From contig CP017245.1 of assembly GCA_001765415.1 (NCBI GenBank), forward strand, positions 372,001-436,000: a stretch of 64,000 bases of DNA, given 5' to 3'. Positions within the stretch are counted from its first letter, which is position 1. The number at the start of each line of letters is the position of its first letter. Positions 60,632 through 64,000 of the stretch are shown piece after piece. Source of the DNA: Candidatus Melainabacteria bacterium MEL.A1 (GTDB lineage: Bacteria > Cyanobacteriota > Vampirovibrionia > Gastranaerophilales > Gastranaerophilaceae). Made by a program: the position numbers and the translations under genes. The notes below the pieces were generated by a model that was not told the DNA's origin, did not search any database, and was given only the letters and a program-made list of their open reading frames with translations.

Positions 60632-61366
60632 TTACATTAAATCTTTACTGAAATATCCTGTCAAAAATTTCAACTGGTGTAAGGCATTTTGAATAGGCAA
60701 GACAACTTCTTCTTGTTTTCGATGATCAAAAAGAACTATTCTATTTTGTTCCATCCTAACCTGTCTTACCGAATAACAATGCCAAGACGGCAAACTATTT
60801 ATTCCCCACATATTCCAACCTGTACCTGCTATAAAAACAGAATCTTTATCTTTTTCTATTTTTTTTAATAAACTAAAAGCTTTTTCAATTTTTCCAAACA
60901 AAGACATTCTTATACCACCTTCGTTCAGTGTAACAGGCTTTTTACCCGTAAACATTTTCAAAAATCTCGAAGGTTTGTTATATTCAAAATCTTGTTGATT
61001 TTCCATCATTCGGTAGATAAAAGGCTTTTTAGACGGATGCTTTGCTATCAAATTATTCATCGCAAGTTCAACCGCTGTTGTAACCGGAGAAACCAATAAA
61101 CGCTCAACATATCCATCTATTTTTTCATGCATAAATTTTTTAATTGTATTTTTCGGAATCAAATAATCTTCTTGCTCTCCATTAACATTGTTGAATTTTA
61201 TATTATAGTTATTCCTACCCTGAGAAATATTATTCTCTAAAATTCTTCTTCCTTTTTCACTTCGGCTTAAAGCTCCTAGTGATGAAACTAAATAGCAATC
61301 ATGAAATTTTTGTAAAGAATTTTGCATCGGCGTAGTGTGCAATGATGATATTGGGTACATTTTCAT
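60632..61366 (-). CDS. Calpain-like (C2 family) protein
   Basis: 244 residues from the ATG at 61366, with AGGA eight bases upstream. 'HDCYLVSSLGALS' places Cys24 as in calpain 'DCWLLA..', 'SWHCYSVRQV' places His196 as in calpain 'HAYSV', and 'RIVLFDHR' occupies the place of the Asn strand, but with Asp/His instead of Asn-Pro-Trp. 'AVELAMNNLI' resembles the mid-domain helix before the substrate cleft. No signal peptide. It is either a protease with a changed third residue or a dead calpain fold. Convergent with GtrA. Confidence 0.6.
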   Translation of the reverse strand: MKMYPISSLHTTPMQNSLQKFHDCYLVSSLGALSRSEKGRRILENNISQGRNNYNIKFNNVNGEQEDYLIPKNTIKKFMHEKIDGYVERLLVSPVTTAVELAMNNLIAKHPSKKPFIYRMMENQQDFEYNKPSRFLKMFTGKKPVTLNEGGIRMSLFGKIEKAFSLLKKIEKDKDSVFIAGTGWNMWGINSLPSWHCYSVRQVRMEQNRIVLFDHRKQEEVVLPIQNALHQLKFLTGYFSKDLM

Positions 61367-61423
61367 ATTTATATTCCTAATCAATTAATTTATTTTAATA
61401 CATTATAATCACAAAACGATATT

Positions 61424-61453
61424 AAAAAAAGGGCTGAAACTTTTCAACCCTTT
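61424..61453 (-). terminator. Terminator of proS
   Basis: Minus strand: AAAGGGTTGAAA pairs with TTTCAGCCCTTT (one T-G) and is followed by a T-run. Confidence 0.9.
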
Positions 61454-61461
61454 AATCTCTA

Positions 61462-63198
61462 TTACTTAATGTTTTTTACAATTTCTATAAGATGCTCTAT
61501 AGCTATTTCTGGTGTAACCTTTTCAATATTTTCGGTTTCTCGAACTTTATATTCAACCAAACCTTCATTGATTGTTTTACCAACAGTAACTCTGTAAGGG
61601 AAACCGATTAAATCAGCATCTTTAAACTTAACACCGGCTCTTTCATCTCTATCATCAAGGACTACTTCAACACCGGCAGCTTGTAATTTTTCATACATTT
61701 CATTTGCAACCTTCATTTGAAGTTCATCTTTAATATTTACAGGAACAATTACAACATGATATGGAGCAATTGCAATCGGCCATTTAATACCGTGTTCGTC
61801 ATAGTGCGCTTCAACGGCAGCCGCTGCAGTTCTTGAAATACCAATACCGTAACAACCCATTACATAAGGATGAGTTTTTCCATTAACGTCGGTATAAACA
61901 GCATTCATAGGTTTTGAATATTTTGTACCTAATTTAAAGATATTACCAACTTCAATACCTTTTGTAATTTGTAACGGCTTACCGCAAACCGGACAAAATT
62001 CTCCTCGTTGAACAAGTCTGATATCAGCATATTTAATTGCATTAATACCTAAATCTTCTATATTAGCACCAACTTGGTGTTTGTCTGTTTCGTTAATTCC
62101 AACAACAAAGTTTTTCATATCACGAACAGTTTCATCTGCAATAATCGTAACATCGTCAAAACCTTTAGGTCCAATAAATCCTGGAATTGCATTAAACCCG
62201 TGTTGTTGCATTAGTTCATCTATCTCTGCAGACGACGCAATTCTTACATCAATTCCGCCAACTGCATTCATCAATTTTGTTTCCTCAACCGCTTTATCTG
62301 CTCTAATCAACGCCAAAACAGGTTTTTTATCTATAATATAAACAAGAGTTTTCAAAATTAATGTATCTGGGATGTTCAAAAACTTACTCAATTCTTCGAT
62401 AGAATGAGTGTTTGGAGTATCAACAATTTTAGTTTCAGAAAAATATTCTTTTCCATCAACAACCGCATCAGGCAACTTAGAAATTGCATGGTTTGAATTT
62501 GCAGAATAATCGCAATCATTACAATAGAATACGTCGTTTTCACCTGCATCAGTATCAGTAATTACCATAAATTCGTGGGAAACACTTCCACCGATAGCAC
62601 CAGAATCTGATTGAACCATCTTTGTTTCAAGTCCACATCTTTCAAAGATTTTTTTATAAGCTTGCGCCATATTTTTATATTCTTTGTCTAAACCTTCTTC
62701 ATCTAAATCAAAACTATAACCGTCTTTCATTATAAATTCACGACCTCTCAAAAGTCCGTAACGAGGTCTGATTTCATCTCTAAATTTCAATTGAATTTGG
62801 TAAAGGTTTACAGGCAATTGTTTATAAGATTTCAAACCATCTCTAGCAACAGACGTAATAATTTCCTCGTGAGTTGGTCCAAGACACATTTCACGATCGT
62901 GACGATCTTTCATTCTCATCAATTCTTTGCCGTAAACTTCCCATCTACCAGATTCAACCCACAATTCTTTAGGCTGAACAAACGGCATAGAAAGTTCTTG
63001 CGCACCTGCATTATCCATTTCTTCTCTAACAATATTTTCTATTTTCTTCAAAACTCTCCACATTAAAGGCATATAAGTATATACACCAGGTGCAAGTTTT
63101 TTTATAAACCCTGCTCTACCAAGCATTTTGTGAGAAATTACTTCCGCATCAGAAGGAAATTCTCTAAGGGTTTGCACAAACATTTTTGACATTTTCAT
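61462..63198 (-). CDS. proS: Prolyl-tRNA synthetase
   Basis: 578 residues, bacterial type. Class II motifs 2 ('FRDEIRPRYGLLRGREFIMKD' in part) and 3 ('GCYGIGISR') are clear. The INS editing domain lies between them (about 225-385). The C-terminal anticodon domain begins near 'IAPYHVVIVPV'. GAGG lies before the ATG. It sits 67 bases downstream of the TPR gene on the same strand and has its own terminator. Confidence 0.97.
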   Translation of the reverse strand: MKMSKMFVQTLREFPSDAEVISHKMLGRAGFIKKLAPGVYTYMPLMWRVLKKIENIVREEMDNAGAQELSMPFVQPKELWVESGRWEVYGKELMRMKDRHDREMCLGPTHEEIITSVARDGLKSYKQLPVNLYQIQLKFRDEIRPRYGLLRGREFIMKDGYSFDLDEEGLDKEYKNMAQAYKKIFERCGLETKMVQSDSGAIGGSVSHEFMVITDTDAGENDVFYCNDCDYSANSNHAISKLPDAVVDGKEYFSETKIVDTPNTHSIEELSKFLNIPDTLILKTLVYIIDKKPVLALIRADKAVEETKLMNAVGGIDVRIASSAEIDELMQQHGFNAIPGFIGPKGFDDVTIIADETVRDMKNFVVGINETDKHQVGANIEDLGINAIKYADIRLVQRGEFCPVCGKPLQITKGIEVGNIFKLGTKYSKPMNAVYTDVNGKTHPYVMGCYGIGISRTAAAAVEAHYDEHGIKWPIAIAPYHVVIVPVNIKDELQMKVANEMYEKLQAAGVEVVLDDRDERAGVKFKDADLIGFPYRVTVGKTINEGLVEYKVRETENIEKVTPEIAIEHLIEIVKNIK

Positions 63199-63265
63199 AA
63201 TTAAATCCTCACATATCTTCTTATGAGTTTATTTTAACACGAAAAGATTTGATGTAAAAGCTCAA

Positions 63266-64000
63266 TTACTTCAAAAATTCATCCAACTCTTTTTTTACCA
63301 ATTTTGGAGCAACTGAAAGTGATATGTTGAATTTTAAAGCATTATTCATACATTTGATATACTCTTCAACATCACCTCTAATTTTTTGAATTTGAGCCAA
63401 AAAGTAATACAAGTCACCATTATCACCACAATTATCAATTGCTTGTTCTATTAAAACAGCCGCATTATCATATTTTCGAGCTTTAGTCAAAATTTTAGAA
63501 TAAATTTTGTATGCCTCAACATCTTTAGGATTTAATTCTAAGGTTTTATCAAGATTATTGATAGCAGAATCAAAATTTCCTTCCTCATAATCAATTGATG
63601 CTAAATTAAAATATGCCCAGCTATAATCCGGTGACAATTCTAAAACCTTATAAAATTTTTCTCTCGCTCCCTCATTATCACCCTGTGATTTTAAAATATT
63701 CCCAATATAAAAATGAGCATAAATATCTTCATCATTTAATTCAACCGTACGCTGAAAATAGTATTTTGCTCCGTCTAATTTTCCCTCTTTAAAATAACAC
63801 AACCCAATTGAAAAATACGCATTTGAATCATTATTATCCTTTTGCAAAACCGTTTCAAAGCAATCAATTGCTTTTTCAAACTGTTTTTTGTCAATAAAAA
63901 CTAACCCCAAATTGTAATACGCATCAATTTCATCGGGAGCAAGTTCTATTGCCTTATTATAAGCCATTTCTGCTTTATCTAGGTTTTTTAATTTTTCATA
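63266..64000 (-). CDS. TPR-repeat protein, 5' end outside the window
   Basis: 244 visible residues. The frame runs without a stop to the window edge ('YEKLKNLDKAEMAYNKA'), so the internal ATG at 63967 is not the start. Six or more tetratricopeptide repeats are seen, each with the W/L-G-Y-A-F-A-P pattern, for example 'AYFSIGLCYFKEGKLDGA'. A C-terminal helix ends 'KKELDEFLK'. It is probably a protein-binding scaffold; no other domain is visible. Confidence 0.82.
   Translation of the reverse strand, partial: YEKLKNLDKAEMAYNKAIELAPDEIDAYYNLGLVFIDKKQFEKAIDCFETVLQKDNNDSNAYFSIGLCYFKEGKLDGAKYYFQRTVELNDEDIYAHFYIGNILKSQGDNEGAREKFYKVLELSPDYSWAYFNLASIDYEEGNFDSAINNLDKTLELNPKDVEAYKIYSKILTKARKYDNAAVLIEQAIDNCGDNGDLYYFLAQIQKIRGDVEEYIKCMNNALKFNISLSVAPKLVKKELDEFLK

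Noticed and set aside
1..64000. Prophage or biosynthetic gene cluster
   Set aside because: No integrase, terminase, capsid, polyketide or peptide synthetase genes are visible anywhere in the window.

Overview
The window reads as a chromosomal segment from a low-GC gut cyanobacterial relative (class Vampirovibrionia, most likely order Gastranaerophilales). That assignment is an inference. It rests on AT-rich codon use, SLH-domain and LCP envelope proteins, many prepilin-like genes with an (A/G)-(F/Y)-[ST]-L-[AT]-E cleavage signature, and small lineage-type proteins of no known family. It also rests on a dense load of short palindromic intergenic repeats. No phage, plasmid, IS transposase or CRISPR array is visible.

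Layout. 1-5400: a partial gene, a TMEM43-like membrane protein, an isocitrate-dehydrogenase-type enzyme, two glycine-zipper proteins and a 57-residue small ORF. 5400-12050: a uridine-kinase-like enzyme, a 509-residue Cys-rich pilin-like protein, a Cys-rich exported protein, an SLH protein and pyruvate kinase. 12400-15400: a small protein, an Fsr-type MFS transporter, lgt and a TPR lipoprotein. 15470-22220: one tightly packed operon. It encodes a free-standing ClpX zinc-binding domain, an unknown 505-residue helical protein, YqgF, a DUF1292 protein, a six-repeat Clp_N protein with no ATPase, TilS, Hpt and a soluble histidine kinase.

22290-28700: a membrane protein, uvrB, a hypothetical protein, a degenerate CpaF-like ATPase and a CpaE/TadZ-like protein. 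28776-30200: a pilin-like gene whose apparent 5' end is separated from it by a G10 tract, then a 6S-like RNA. 30200-33700: hypothetical proteins and a 54-residue small ORF. 33980-42300: nadD-yqeK-(HerA-like plus Tudor protein) on the plus strand. Facing it on the minus strand are aroH, fmt, def, queE, a DnaJ homologue and a PurD-like protein. 42400-47000: a small protein, two tandem pilin-like genes, tRNA-Arg(CCG), an LCP protein and MgtE. 47100-54000: argS, dusB, a large TPR protein, infC with an apparent AUA start, and tRNA-Phe set in repeated DNA. 54170-64000: a truncated DUF1796-like gene, a glycosyltransferase, trpS, tRNA-Arg(CCT), tatD, a GatD-like amidotransferase, a GtrA-like protein, a calpain-like protein, proS and a TPR gene running off the edge.

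Together the genes cover translation and tRNA biology, Clp-linked protein quality control, an envelope and type IV pilin or Tad-like programme, and a diffuse layer of lineage-specific proteins. The strongest unusual signals are five. (1) A G10 tract sits exactly where one extra base would join a promoter-proximal, SD-led start to a pilin gene. (2) One operon encodes isolated substrate-recognition domains of both ClpX and ClpC. (3) Promoters recur whose -10 box lies exactly 6 bases before the ATG. (4) A 181-nt RNA has a 6S-like closing stem. (5) tRNA-Phe is flanked by copies and inverted copies of itself, next to a tandem array that truncates a gene.

Every family call was made by reading motifs, without database searches.
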